Below, piece by piece: positions 32,343 to 43,658 of a DNA stretch of 64,000 nucleotides. The DNA is from Triglochin maritima. Lineage: Eukaryota > Streptophyta > Magnoliopsida > Alismatales > Juncaginaceae. The DNA lies in contig OY821791.1 of assembly GCA_963682175.1 (NCBI GenBank), positions 24,025,826-24,089,825 of the forward strand. Direction: 5' to 3'. Under the pieces are notes generated by a model that was not told the origin of the DNA, searched no databases, and was given only the letters and a program-made list of their open reading frames with translations. The translations under genes were made by a program, and so were the position numbers. The stretch's first letter is position 1. Every line of letters starts with the position of its first letter.

Positions 32343-34550
32343 TCAAGGGACATAAAATGGGAACCCGCCATCTCTCGAGCCAGAAATGCACCTGTATGGG
32401 CTCGCAACATACACAACAGAATTGCTTGACCACCTGACACCCTTATTAGCATTGTGGTCGTTCGATGCCTCTCGAGAGTTATCAAAAGAGGAGGCATGAA
32501 TGAGAGGTGAACCTCTACCAGGTTTAAGGGTATCAGGTGGTTGATTCTTAACCCACATGGGGTCCTCAGCAGATACAGAATGAAGAGTATGTGGCCTAGA
32601 GGCCATAAAATTGGTATCTGGTGGCTCAAAAGTCACGTGATCAAAAGGATGTGGCTCAAGGGCCACGAGATCAGAAGAATGTTGCTCAAGGGCCACAAGA
32701 TCAAAAGGAGGTGGCACTGAGGCCACATGATCAGAACATAAGGCACCTTCTTGTGCCAGCTCAGGTGAAACATCTTCACCACCTTCAGGATCATCATCGA
32801 ACAATTCTCTGAAGTACTTGAAGGTGCCCTAAACTTAACTCTCATCCATGCCCTGGATAAGGTTAACCCCAACAGGGTCAGTGAAGGCACCTGGCTTCTT
32901 GCCGATGGTGAAGATATTGAAATCCGCGCATTGACTACCATAAGTCAAGCACATCAGACCATTGCGACAATTGATTTATGCATTGGAAGTCGCAAGAAAT
33001 GGTCGCCCCAGAATGACAGGAATTTGTCCAAGTGGGTTTGGCACAGGTTCAGTATCCAAGACAAAGAAGTCGACTGGATAAATGAACTCTCCCACTTTGA
33101 TCAACACATCTTCCACCACACCCCTCGGTTTCTTCATAGACCTATCAGCCAATTGAAGAGTAGTCTTTGTTTGTTTGAGGTCTCCAAGACCGAGGTGGAC
33201 GTAGACAGAATATGGCAGAAGATTAACAGATGCACCAAGGTCCAATAAGGCTCGATGTATGGACACATCACCAATCACACAAGAGATAGTAGGACAGCCA
33301 GGGTCCTTGTACTTGACTTGCATGGGTTGTGCCAACAAGGAACTCACGTTAGCCGCAAGAAAAGCTTTCTTGGGAACATGAGTTTTTCTCTTCTTGGTGC
33401 ATAAGTCCTTGAGAACCTTGGCATAAGGTGGCATTTGCTGAATCACCTCCAACAGAGGGATGTTCACCTTAACTTGCCTAAACATCTCAAGCATCATGTC
33501 ATGCTGATCAGAGGTTTTCTTTTTAAGGCGCTCAGGGAATGGTGCCTTTAGGGCATAAGGATGTGAAGGCACCCCAGAATTCAGGTCCAAAGAAACATGA
33601 GTGGGGACCTCAGAATCTGGTTCCTTCGACACAAGAGGAGACAAGGGGACCTCAGGGTTCGGCCCCTTTGTCGAAGGAAATGTAGAAAGAACCTCAAGAT
33701 CTGGCTCCTTCCTGGAAGTATTTGTGGAGGGAGCCTCAGGATCCGGCTCCCTCAAAGATGGTGATGACAAAGAAGGTACCCCAATGTGGTTATCCACCTC
33801 CTTACCAGACCTCAAAGTATGAATCACATTAATATGATGGGTCGGTTCAGAGGTGGCATGAGGTAAAGGTGTCCTTCCTTGAGAATGGGTACCCCGAGGA
33901 TTCACCTCAGGTTGACTCGGGAACTGACCTTTCTCGCGTTCATGGAGTTGATGAGCCAACTGGCTAACCTGCATTTCCAAAACCTTGATTGTACTTTGCA
34001 ACGCTTGAAAGGTCGGATCACAAGAAGGGTCCTTAGGGTCAACCCGCTGGGGTGGTGGAGTCTGGTTGGAATAACCCAACGATGAGGCATGAGCATGTTG
34101 GTAATTTTGGTGCTGAGACCTTTGCTGTGGGGGTTGGTAGGTCGCCGATGGGCGTGGAGGTTGAGGTTGAGCGTGCGAGCTCTGACCGTGGCCTCCACTA
34201 GACCCCCAAGAGAAGTTAGGATGGTTACGCCATCCCGGGTTGTAGGAATGACTGTACGGGTCGTTTCGGAGGCTTTGTTGATACATCGCATTTGCATGCT
34301 CAGTATCCCTTGGAGCGTAAGCGCACTCCAAGTCATCATGTCCCGACAGTCCACACCTAGTACACCCGGGAGTAGCGACCTGAGCTACAGGAGCTCGATC
34401 CATCTCCAAACTCTCTATCCTACGCATGAGAGCAGCCATTTTCGCCTCAGACGCGATCGATGAGTCAACTTTATAAGATCCAGCTCGACCAGAAGACCTG
34501 GCGGCTGGTGGCTCTCTCATGGTATCCCACTCGAAGGTACGTTCAGCCAT
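32343..34550 (-). pseudogene. Ath-3 gag C-terminus, protease and expanded pre-RT tail
   Basis: One frame, in phase with 34566-35369. It contains the knuckle CTRCGLSGHDDLEC, long Pro/Gln/His-rich and PEVP-like spacers, KKRKTHVPKKAF, and a retropepsin-like domain with the active site DLGAS intact followed by NLLPYSVY and ILGRPFLATSNA. A TAA at 32976 replaces a Leu codon. After it the frame reads INCRNGL, further stops near 32830, and then an open tail (32804-32343) that includes a five-fold 30-bp repeat and ends FPFYVP. RT, RNase H and integrase are absent. Confidence 0.85.
32591..32740 (-). repeat. Five tandem 30-bp units inside the Ath-3 tail ORF
   Basis: Units start at 32591, 32621, 32651, 32681 and 32711, all exactly 30 bp long. 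Each encodes ten residues of the type HPFDHVALEP, and most include the inverted repeat GTGGCTCAAGGGCCAC. Ath-4 and Ath-5 have a single copy of the VALEP motif at this place. Confidence 0.9.
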
Positions 34551-34565
34551 GGACTCAAAAGTATC

Positions 34566-35385
34566 CTATGCCTCCTCGATGGGTTTCATTTGGAAGTCAC
34601 CCTGACACATCGACTCCAACAATGTGCGGGTGTTGTAGTTGATGCCCTCATAAGAAATTTGGCACAGCTGCCATAGCTCAAATCCATGATGAGGGCACTT
34701 CTGGAGAAGGTCCTTGAACCCCTCAAAGAAACAATGAAATGATTCGGTCTCGGTCTGATACATTTGATGTATCTGGTGTCGTATCTGTTGAGTTTTCCTT
34801 TGAGGGAAAAATCTCTTCAGAAAGACGGTCACAAAGTCATCCCGTGACCGAATCGAGCTCGCCGGGAGGCTATACATCCATTTCTTCGCATTATCCTTCA
34901 ATGTGAAAGAAATCATCCTCAACCGGACTGAATCCTCGTCAAGCTGTTGAAGCTTGAACATGGAGCATACTTCCTCGAATTCGCGTATAAAGATATACGG
35001 ATCCTCCTTATTGGCAGTAAAGGTTGGAAGCATGCTCACATATTGAGGTTTCAGCTCATAGTTGTTCCCGCGAGCAGGGGGAACAACTATGCAAGAAGGC
35101 TGCGCGGCCCGAACAGGATGGGTCCGCTCCCACAAAGTCATCGGTCTATCATGTCGAGCTACAGTTGGGGGTGCACCAAGAACTTGATCCTGACCGAATC
35201 CCCCTTCCTCTCGAGACAGAGGAGGAGGAGAAGGAGGTCTACGTGGTGGTGGGAACGGACCGAGGTAGTCCATGTATGGAACCCGGTCTCCCTCGCCACC
35301 ACGAGATGACTCGGCCTCTTGCTCCAAAGGAGCACGAGGCGGAGATGGTCGATCACCAAGATCTTCCATCTCAGAAATAAGCTGT
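34566..35385 (-). pseudogene. Ath-3 gag capsid region
   Basis: Encodes MEDLGDRPSPP onward: a Pro-rich N-terminus, YIFIREFEEVCSMFKLQQ, WMYSLPASSIRSRDDF and CPHHGFELWQLCQISYEG, the retrotransposon gag domain. TAG at 34566 replaces a Trp codon (EEAWDT in Ath-4), after which the frame continues. The true start codon is at 39305 on the other side of the TRIM composite, which entered 24 codons into the gene. Confidence 0.87.
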
Positions 35386-38373
35386 AACGCCCCCCAATCT
35401 CGCGGGTACGCACACTGGGAACCAACTCAAGTGTCGCGATCAGAGACCTCCGCGACGACCGAAGGAGTTACAAAAGACAGACCAAACGACGACTCGACAA
35501 TGCGTAGAGAGATCATACATGGATAGACTAACATAAAACATAACTGAAAAGTGTGAGATTATCCATATATGGTAACAAGGTCAAATACATTACATCGAGT
35601 TCAAAAGGGAGATACATCATAAATAATGCGGAAGCAAAAGAGAAACTGAAAAATCTGGTCGACGTGCCCCTCGTGTACAGAATCTTCGACTACTCGTCCA
35701 GTCTGCCCTGTGGAAACCTAAGTACCTGCAAGCACCGCATTAACAAATGCGTGAGTTTTCAATTAAGAAAACTCAGTATGCCCCTGTCCCAATCAGAGTT
35801 ATATGGAAGAATGCATGCAATCTATCAAGGACAAAAGCATCCCAAAACAGAAACAGAAAAGCACATAATGCATCAAAAGGCTACAACCCCAACAGTCGTG
35901 CCAATCGGGTAACACCCGCAGAAATCCCTCCAAGGGAGCCAGAATACCAACCATGCTGGTCAGAACATAACAAAAAGCATCAAATGCGACAGAAGGCTAC
36001 GACTCCATAAGTCATGCCGGTCGGGCGCACCCGAACCATTCCTCGAAAGGAACCAGAACACCAGCCTCGCTGGTCAAAGGCGGTCACTCGACAGTGACCC
36101 ACTGCTCGGCACAAAGCGGTGCGCCGGATAAGTGTCCCAAGTCGCGGCAAGTGACCTACATGGTGCCATCGCGAACTTGGGAACACCTACCCTGAGACAG
36201 AATGGCAGCGCGCCTGCCCAGGACTTATCTTAGGCCTGGCCTCCCAACGTGAAGGTCTTATGCGAATGGCCTCCGGAACTAGAGGACCCACTCGTGGCCC
36301 GTCGGCCCAGAAAACGGAACGTGCCCAGTATTATTAATCGGATTAAATGCAATGCAAGCTACTTAAGCATCTAAATCTAATGCATCTACAGTGTATGGAA
36401 CAAGCTCAAGGAGGAGTATCCGGATACCCTCCTAGCAGCCCTGAACCAACTCGGAAATCAGACATACCAATGAGGAATCAACCCACACTCACAATAGCAA
36501 GCAATCATAACTAGATCGACAATCAAGATAACAACTAATCGAGTCATCTACGGGTCATGATAAGGATGTTATAAGGTCTGAAATCCTATGCGTCATACAT
36601 ATCCACAACAACATACTTCATATCAGAAACATACATACGAAATAAGTAATAGAACATGCACCATAGAAGGAGGTATCATAAACCAACATCATAAGCTATC
36701 GATATCATGCATCATGAATTTCAGAACATGTGTATATGATAGGAACTTAGTATTCCAGACTAGATCAGAGATTATATGAATCAAATCATGAGACAATGCA
36801 TGAACATATGGTCTGAAACCAGCATATAATTTATAGGAGAACATCAGGATATAATCCGAAAGCAATGCTAGCACTTATGATATAAAATTTGCAAACCCCT
36901 TATGGAATATGGTCTGAACATAGACCTCAACTAACGCATGATTATGTGACTTATGATCAGCGTAAAATCATGGAACATTATGTGAATGAAATCGAGAAGT
37001 AATGCAAGCATACATGACCTAAAATCAGAAATCAAGGCATGGGATATGGTCTGAACATAGTCACGATTTATAGCATGGATACCCGATCTATATCAGCCAC
37101 TATGTCATGAAACACATCTGACTATCGTCACTAAGTAACACACGAATATATGTCTTATAACCAGCAACATGTCATGGGAGAATCTCCTGATAATGGCCAC
37201 CCAACCGTGCAAGACATATGATTAAACAAAAACAGAACGATTCATGCAATGTTCTTTGGACAAACAGCTAGATCACACATAGATCTAAGATCTGAAATCA
37301 GAGGCAATTCACGAGACTAATAACATAACAAGTCACAAGTTCATGCTAGAAAGAGATCTCACAAATCAGTGATGCATAAAAGAGAGGGAGCATGCTCCAG
37401 CAAAATAAACATGAAACAGATCCCATGAGATTTCGAGATCAACCACAAAAGTAGGGTTGCACCTCACGCAAGGTGCATGCAACAACCCTACCCAACCGTC
37501 TCCCTGCAGCCCAGCCTCCTCCCTACGAAGTTCTCCATCAAACCATCATGCAAAACATGGAGTGGAGGACGTGCAAGGAGAAGGAAAAACGTGGTCAGCC
37601 ACTGAAGATCCGAGTTGCACCACAGCTCACCCAATCGGTAGAATCTACTTGTGCAAACCGTGATCCTCATGACCGACCAGCCACTGGTGTTGTGCAGAAC
37701 TAAGCCCAACACCCACCCCCAGCTCCTAATCCAAAGGCTAGAGGCATACCTGAGCAGCAAGGAGGCACCTAAGCTGGCCGGAGATCTGCTGAAGTTCGCC
37801 TAGCTGCACACAAGGAAGTCTTTTGCTTCTTCTTCAATAGCTGCCGGATCTCCACCAGCAGGAAACCAGAAATGATGGTGGTGGTGGTGGTAAGAGTTTG
37901 TGGCGTGGAAGGGAGGAGAGGAGGTTGAGGTCGGCTGGTGTAGGGTTTCTCTAGTTTTTGTTTCAAGAAACATGCACAAAAGGCAATAGATCAATCTCCT
38001 TGAAGGCCCCATCAAAACTTTCCATAATGCACACAATTCAAATTTGCAAGGATTCTATGAGATCATCTCCTGGTGACGTGGCAACCAGGCCACCTCACCC
38101 ACATGCCAGCCCACAACATCCAATCCGAGCTCAACTAAAACCAAGCACACATACACACACGGTTTGCACCCGATCGGCCCGATTAAGCCACCGATTGCAA
38201 AAACCGCCCGATGGGTCGCACCAGACCACAAACCACATAAACTCGCCCCAAAAGGAAACTTTATCATGCCCGGGCATGAAGCTACAACACACACCAAGTA
38301 TGCCAAGAAGACCCCAAAATGACTAGAAGGATGGATAAAACTTTAATAATGTGGCAGGGGAGCGGGTCTTACA
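35386..38373. repeat. Long LTR-like block, probably a Gypsy-type solo LTR
   Basis: 2988 bp from TGTAACGCCCCCC to GGGTCTTACA. The terminal TGTAAC...TTACA and the length recall Tekay/Del-type LTRs, but I cannot confirm the family. No primer site or coding region. GC-rich on the left, AT-rich in the middle (36330-37400). It includes an imperfect tandem repeat near 35878-36085 (two units of about 115 bp with GGCTAC, CCAGAA and GCTGGTCA blocks). Confidence 0.55.
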
Positions 38374-38378
38374 ACAGT

Positions 38379-38571
38379 TGTAACGTCCCGTCCCCGAGTC
38401 CGCATCGAACCCGGGTTCCGGTCCGTCACCCATGTGCCCACTGGCCCACAACACCCACCTATTGCCACAAAACTTAAGTTGGTAAGTGTTATGGTAGTGG
38501 GCTCATGTCTTTATATCCCACCCCAACATTCTCATGTTAAGCAATGTGGGACTAAACTTGGGGGTTTTACA
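38379..38571 (-). repeat. TRIM LTR copy 1
   Basis: 193 bp, TGTAACGTCCC to GGTTTTACA. It contains the TAGTCCCACA-type motif common in plant LTRs and a TATAAA on the minus strand. Confidence 0.85.
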
Positions 38572-38721
38572 ACCTACCCCACTTGAACACCTGACGTCCT
38601 CGTCAGGGTCAAGCCACTCAGCCACCAGGCGTTGCGTTGTGGGATTCTAGAGGTGGCTCCCACCCTTTAGGTGTAGCACTTAGTTCCCACAATTTCGGTT
38701 GGTTCAGGCTCTGATACCATC
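38572..38721 (-). other. TRIM internal segment 1 (purine tract and primer site)
   Basis: About 150 bp. The minus strand has TGGTATCAGAGC (38708-38719, initiator tRNA-Met type) two bases from LTR copy 2, and a purine tract CAAGTGGGGTAGG next to LTR copy 1. This is the minimal cis set of a TRIM; there is no ORF. Confidence 0.85.
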
Positions 38722-38914
38722 TGTAACGTCCCGTCCCCGAGTCCGCATCGAACCCGGGTTCCGGTCCGTCACCCATGTGCCCACTGGCTCACAACACCAA
38801 CCTATTGCCACAAAACTTAAGTTGGTAAGTGTTATGGTAGTGGGCTCATGTCTTTATATCCCACCCCAACATTCTCATGTTAAGCAATGTGGGACTAAAC
38901 TTGGGGGGTTTACA
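38722..38914 (-). repeat. TRIM LTR copy 2
   Basis: 193 bp, nearly identical to copies 1 and 3, shared by two internal segments. Confidence 0.85.
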
Positions 38915-39060
38915 ACCTACCCCACTTGAACACCTGACGTCCTCGTCAGGGTCAAGTCACTCAGTCACCAGGCGTTGTGGGATTCTAGAGGTGGCTCCCA
39001 CCCTTTTAGGTGTAGCACTTAGTTCCCACAATTCCGGTTGGTTCAGGCTCTGATACCATA
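38915..39060 (-). other. TRIM internal segment 2
   Basis: Same content as segment 1, about 5 bp shorter, with the primer site at 39047-39058. Confidence 0.85.
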
Positions 39061-39253
39061 TGTAACGTCCCGTCCCCGAGTCCGCATCGAACCCGGGTTC
39101 CGGTCCGTCACCCATGTGCCCACTGGCCCACAACACCCAACTATTGCCACAAAACTTAAGTTGGTAAGTGTTATGGTAGTGGGATCATGTCTTTATATCC
39201 CACCCCAACATTCTCATGTTAAGCAATGTGGGACTAAACTTGGGGGTTTTACA
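39061..39253 (-). repeat. TRIM LTR copy 3
   Basis: 193 bp, ending TTTTACA directly before the TAAGC duplication. Confidence 0.85.
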
Positions 39254-39305
39254 TAAGCACTCTCTCGAGTCGAGCGCTCTCACCAGAACGAGCCCAACCT
39301 CGCAT
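39254..39305 (-). pseudogene. Ath-3 gag start, separated fragment
   Basis: ATG at 39305 and the first codons, matching Ath-4 MRGWARSGESARLERV. The composite insertion separates this from the rest of gag at 35385. Confidence 0.75.
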
Positions 39306-40344
39306 AAAATGCTCGAATCGACTCTAAACGACATACAACAGAAGGTGTACTAGAGGAGGAGACTATACGTAGAGAATAGATGAGGAGAGGACTCAGGTGA
39401 GGAGGGAAGAATCCCTAGAGCTAGCGTGGGTAGAGGGATCAGGAAGAAGCCTAACTAGCAAGCACGACTCAAACAATGTAAGGCAATGGGTCCTTAGGCT
39501 AGACGACGCCTAACTTCGAGGTCACTAGCCTCAACACGCCTCACCTCCCTACAACGAGGACCACAATGCCCAGAAAGTGATACCAGATCCGGAGATCCAG
39601 TACCTCCTACTATCGATAAGGTAGGCAACGCCGATCAGGTCATGACGGTCTCAACTAGAATACTCTCCCAGTGCGCCCGCAATCCTTAGGGCTAATGTCT
39701 ACTTGCTTTTAGTTAAGGCTTTATTAAGAGTGATTTTTGGGGCTAAGGAAAGGGTGATGATATCCCCCACCTTATCTTTTATGGGATAACCCCACCATAG
39801 TTGTGATTTGATCCTAGATCTAGCAATCAATCGCTCCAATCAAACGCTCTCTCACTCTTGTCCTGATGCAATTCCTACTAACTAATGCATGGGCATACGA
39901 GATGCATGAATGAGTGTAGGAAATGCGTACCTCACGCCAGCACTCAACAACTGAAAATAAAGCTAAAAGAAAAGACAACTATATGCCTAAGTCAATACAT
40001 GATGCGTGACCTAAACAAATAAGAACGTCTAGTCTTTTGCTTTGGATTTTAGGGCCAAGTTGATTAATGGGGGAGTGATTAATGATCTGGGAGCAAACCA
40101 GAAGTCAAAGCATGCAAAATAGGGCTCCCAGATAACAAAAATTACAGAACTAACTACCAGCAAAAATTTGAGAGCACGAATCCCTCACCAGGTCGCCAAT
40201 TGGCGGTCCTTTTGAAGCTTTTGTCCCTCAAACTTGTTCAGTAGCCTCCCCTTGATACTATGGTTCCCTGAAACTAAGACAAACTGAAAACAAAAAATTA
40301 GAAACCCCTCGAATCGCCCAAACCAAGGTCTGGACAGAGCACCT
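39306..40344 (-). other. Ath-3 untranslated leader
   Basis: Very similar to the Ath-4 leader (50674-51735). No ORF. Palindrome at 40191-40208. Confidence 0.75.
40191..40208. promoter_or_regulatory. Leader palindrome of Ath-3
   Basis: GGTCGCCAATTGGCGGTC, one dyad, 137 nt after the primer site. Confidence 0.8.
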
Positions 40345-40361
40345 CCCCGGCAACGGCGCCA
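40345..40361 (-). other. Ath-3 primer-binding site (tRNA-Asp type)
   Basis: Minus strand TGGCGCCGTTGCCGGGG, the exact consensus. Confidence 0.93.
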
Positions 40362-41400
40362 AACACTTGATTGATCGTTTTATATTTAACCGCAAGTGCA
40401 CGGCCGCGTTGGAGCGGTGGCAAATACGGGTCGTCCACTGGGAGGTGTGTCAACACTTGGTTTGTTCGAAGGCGAGAGGTAAAAGGAAGGGAAGAAAGAT
40501 GTATTGATTACACTAAACTACACTAAGATGCAAATGGAAATGAAAAAGAAGCAAGAAAAACTAAACCCCAAAGGGGGTAGAGAAATGATGTGAACATAAA
40601 GAAGTGTGTGTGTGTGCGTGTTCATTAAGCATCTCACAACATGTAGTGCATGAAATCATAAAACTACATCCAACTTTGCCTCAACATGAATTAAGATAAG
40701 ACTACATCATTAAAACATACAAGACAATAATTGGAATGAAGCTAAATGAACTCAAGTATAAAGACTAGACCCTAGTATGCCTCCACATGAATTAAGATAA
40801 GGCTACATCATTAAAACATACAAGACATTAGCTAAGGTAAAGGCAACAAGAGCACATACACTACAAATTGTGTTTCCAATATTAATTCCTATCCATATCC
40901 TAACCTTATCATTCCCCATAAAATAGATCCACTAATCAAAGCATAAGCTAAGCTTCATTCAAGAGCATTAGCATATCAAAGATAAGAGTGGAGACCCATT
41001 AGATGGTTATGGAAATCATATAAAGCTCAAGGGATAAAGATAACACACACTTAATACACTACATGATTATATCACATATTTCTCCACCCCCCAAATGGGG
41101 ATGGAACTACTCACTACTCATTACACTATCTATATTAACAAAAGCAAGCATAATACTGAAATGAAACTATACTAATCAAGCAAGAAATATTAAAGAAGCA
41201 TAAAGCAAAACAGGCAACAAAGCAAACACATAAAAGGAAATCAACTAAGCAAGAATTAACAAGCTAAAGAAAACATCTAATATTAACTCACTCAAATTAC
41301 AAGCAGCTCTTCCTCCACCAGAGTTTTGCTTCAAGGCTTCACTCTTAGTAGGGAAGATGCCACCAAAGAGAGAGATGGATACAATGGGAGGTGAAGAGTT

Positions 41401-41410
41401 CTATTTATAA
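41401..41410 (-). promoter_or_regulatory. TATA box of Ath-3 5' LTR
   Basis: TTATAAATAG on the minus strand, 120-167 bp downstream of the palindrome pair. Confidence 0.6.
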
Positions 41411-41529
41411 GCATGGAAAAAGCTAATCCGGGACAATCCCCCGATGTGGGACTAAACCAATACCAAAAATAGCCTAAACACATGATAATACAAGTCCAGG
41501 AGCGAGCTTAGCAGAGTTGGGCTCATCCA

Positions 41530-41568
41530 AACCGCCAATTGGCGGTTCCAGACCGCCAATTGGCGGCC
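41530..41568. promoter_or_regulatory. U3 palindrome pair of Ath-3 5' LTR
   Basis: AACCGCCAATTGGCGGTT (41530-41547, perfect) and GACCGCCAATTGGCGGCC (41551-41568). They start 21 bp apart. Confidence 0.9.
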
Positions 41569-41934
41569 TATAAGGCCAAGATCTGTCTGGGTATTGTGCT
41601 GGGCTTCTCTGGAAGCATTTCTTGGTCTTCGAGGCATCTACTTGGTTTGTTGGAGCTCCGACCCGAATCGAATTGCCAAAACACTCCCCATGATGGTGTG
41701 GAGTTTCCTGTTTTGCTCTTAGGTCCTTCGGTCTTACGATCAGGTCCTTCTCCCTTGCATCTTAGTCCCCAGGTCTCACAATTAAGTCTTTTTTTCTGCT
41801 TTTGGGTCCTTTCATGGCTCTTCTCTTCGAACCTCTTTATTCCTGAAAACTAAACATAAAACTCGTTACGTAGCATTTCTTAGGTGTAAGATAATGGATA
41901 TAAGATACAAATATAAGCATGAAATGATGTCAAT

Positions 41935-43504
41935 TGATTGATCGTTTTATTTTAACCGCAAGTGCACGACCGCGTTGAAGCGGTGGCAAATACGGGTCGT
42001 CCACTGGGAGGTGTGTCGACACTTGGTTTGTGCGAAGGCGAGAGGTAAAGAAAAGGAAGAAGGATGTATTACACTAAACTACACTACAATGCTAAACTAG
42101 AATGCAAAAGGAAATGAAGATAAGCAATAAAACTAAACCCCAAAGGGGGTAGAGAAATGATGTGAACATAAATATGTGTTTGTGTGTGTGTGTTCAATTA
42201 AGCTCCTCACAACATGTAGTGCATGAAATCATAAAACTACATCCAACTTTGCCTCCACATGAATTAAGATAGGACTACATCATTAAAACATACAAGACAT
42301 TAATTGGAATGAAGCCAAATGAACTCAAGTATAAAGACTAGACCCTACGATGCCTCCACATGAATTAAGATAAGACTACATCATTAAAACATACAAGACA
42401 TTAGCTAAGGTAAAGGCAACAAGAGTACATACACTACAAATTGTGTTTCCAATATTAACTTCATCCATATCCTAACCTTATCATTCCCCATAAAATAGGT
42501 CCACTAATCAAAGCATAAGCTAAGCTTCATTCAAAAGCATTAGCATATCAAAGATAAGAGTGAAAACCCATTAGATGGTTATGGAAATCATATAAAGCTC
42601 AAGGGATAAAGATAACACACACTTAATACACTACATGATTATATCACATATTTCTCCACCCCCCAAATGGGGATGGAACTACTCACACATATTTAAACTA
42701 ACTACTCTAACAAAAGAAAGCATTAATACTGAATTGAAATTAATCTAAGCAAGCAAGAAATATTAAAGAAACTAAAAGAACATGAGACTAAAGAAACATG
42801 CAAGACATTGAAATTAACTAAGCAATGTAAAAACTAAAGCAAACAACAATTAACTACAAAACTTCTATTATTACTCACTCCAAATTACAAGCAGCCCTTC
42901 CTCCACCAGAGTTTTGCTTCAAGGCTTCACTCTTAGTAGGGAAGAAGGCCACCAAGAGAGAGATGGTTACAATGGGAGGTGAAGAGTTCTATTTATAAGC
43001 ATGGAAAAAACTAATCCGGGACAATCCCCCGATGTGGGACTAAACCAATACCAAAAATAGACTAAGCACACATTAATACAAGTCCAGGACAAAATTAGGT
43101 GGATCTGGGCCAATCCAGACCGCCAATTGGCGGCCTATATGATCCAGATCCATCTGGATTTGTTTGTGGGCCTTCCTTGTTGTGTGTCTTGGTCTTGGAT
43201 GCATCTGGTTGGTTTGTTGGAGCTCCGACCCGAATCGAATTGGCAAAATACTCCCCATGATGGTGTGGAGTATTCTGTTTTGCTCTTAGGTCCTTCTGTC
43301 TTGCAATCAGGTCCTTCTTCCTTGCATCTTGGTCCCCAGATCTCACAATTCAGTCCATTTTCCCAGCTTTTGGGTCCTTTTATGCTTCACCTCTTCAAAC
43401 CTATTTATTCCTGAAAACTAAACATAAAACTCGTGACATAGCATTGTTTAGGTGAAAGATAATGGATATAAGATACAAATATAAGCATGAAATGATGTCA
43501 ATCA
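41935..43504 (-). repeat. Ath-4 3' LTR
   Basis: 1570 bp. TATA box 42989-42998, one U3 palindrome. Confidence 0.93.
43118..43135. promoter_or_regulatory. U3 palindrome of Ath-4 3' LTR
   Basis: GACCGCCAATTGGCGGCC, one dyad only. Confidence 0.85.
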
Positions 43505-43521
43505 AATACCCCTACACCTAA
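43505..43521 (-). other. Polypurine tract of Ath-4
   Basis: TTAGGTGTAGGGGTATT on the minus strand; one G is replaced by A compared with the other copies. Confidence 0.82.
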
Positions 43522-43606
43522 CTTTTGCTAGTCCTGAGCAAAACAAAGAAAGAGAAAAGCATATGAAAAAAACAAGAAATCCTAACTCACTTTCGTAGGA
43601 ATCACG

Positions 43607-43658
43607 GTTGCACTTAGCACGTGCAACAAGCCGTTAAACCTCCTTGTCGCCAAGGAGG
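43607..43658 (-). other. Two-hairpin module of Ath-4
   Basis: Arms GTTGCAC/GTGCAAC (43607-43627) and CCTCCTTG/CAAGGAGG (43639-43658), both perfect. Confidence 0.85.

Larger units (their letters stand above)
35386..39253. mobile_element. Composite insertion: long LTR-like block plus TRIM array
   Basis: Both outer sides carry TAAGC (35381-35385 and 39254-39258), and the same site is uninterrupted in Ath-4 near 50624, so this is an insertion. Its left part (35386-38373) and right part (38379-39253) are each bounded by TG...CA and are joined by the 5 bp ACAGT. It therefore looks like two elements joined after insertion, by recombination or nested insertion. Confidence 0.8.
40368..41934 (-). repeat. 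Ath-3 5' LTR (last 2 bp at 53364-53365)
   Basis: 1567 bp here. It stops at ATGTCAAT; the final CA is on the far side of Ath-4. TATA box 41401-41410, two U3 palindromes. Confidence 0.93.

Noticed and set aside
32591..32740. Regular 30-bp repeats that could suggest a CRISPR array
   Set aside because: No spacers between repeats, plant context, and the units are in-frame coding repeats of a retroelement ORF.
37457..38326. Short ORFs in the long LTR-like block that might be a captured gene
   Set aside because: No domain, inconsistent frames, and the block has LTR-type termini; a host gene fragment is not supported.
38379..38571. Possible tRNA or 5S rRNA-like gene (GGGTTCGATGC resembles a B box; Cassandra TRIMs carry 5S sequence)
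   Set aside because: No cloverleaf, no A box at proper spacing, and the 5S sequence of Cassandra is not present; the segment is an LTR bounded by TG and CA.
41935..43504. Two adjacent LTRs (40368-41934 and 41935-43504) read as a tandem duplication
   Set aside because: The TCAAT duplication and the missing final CA of the first LTR show that Ath-4 inserted into the Ath-3 LTR.
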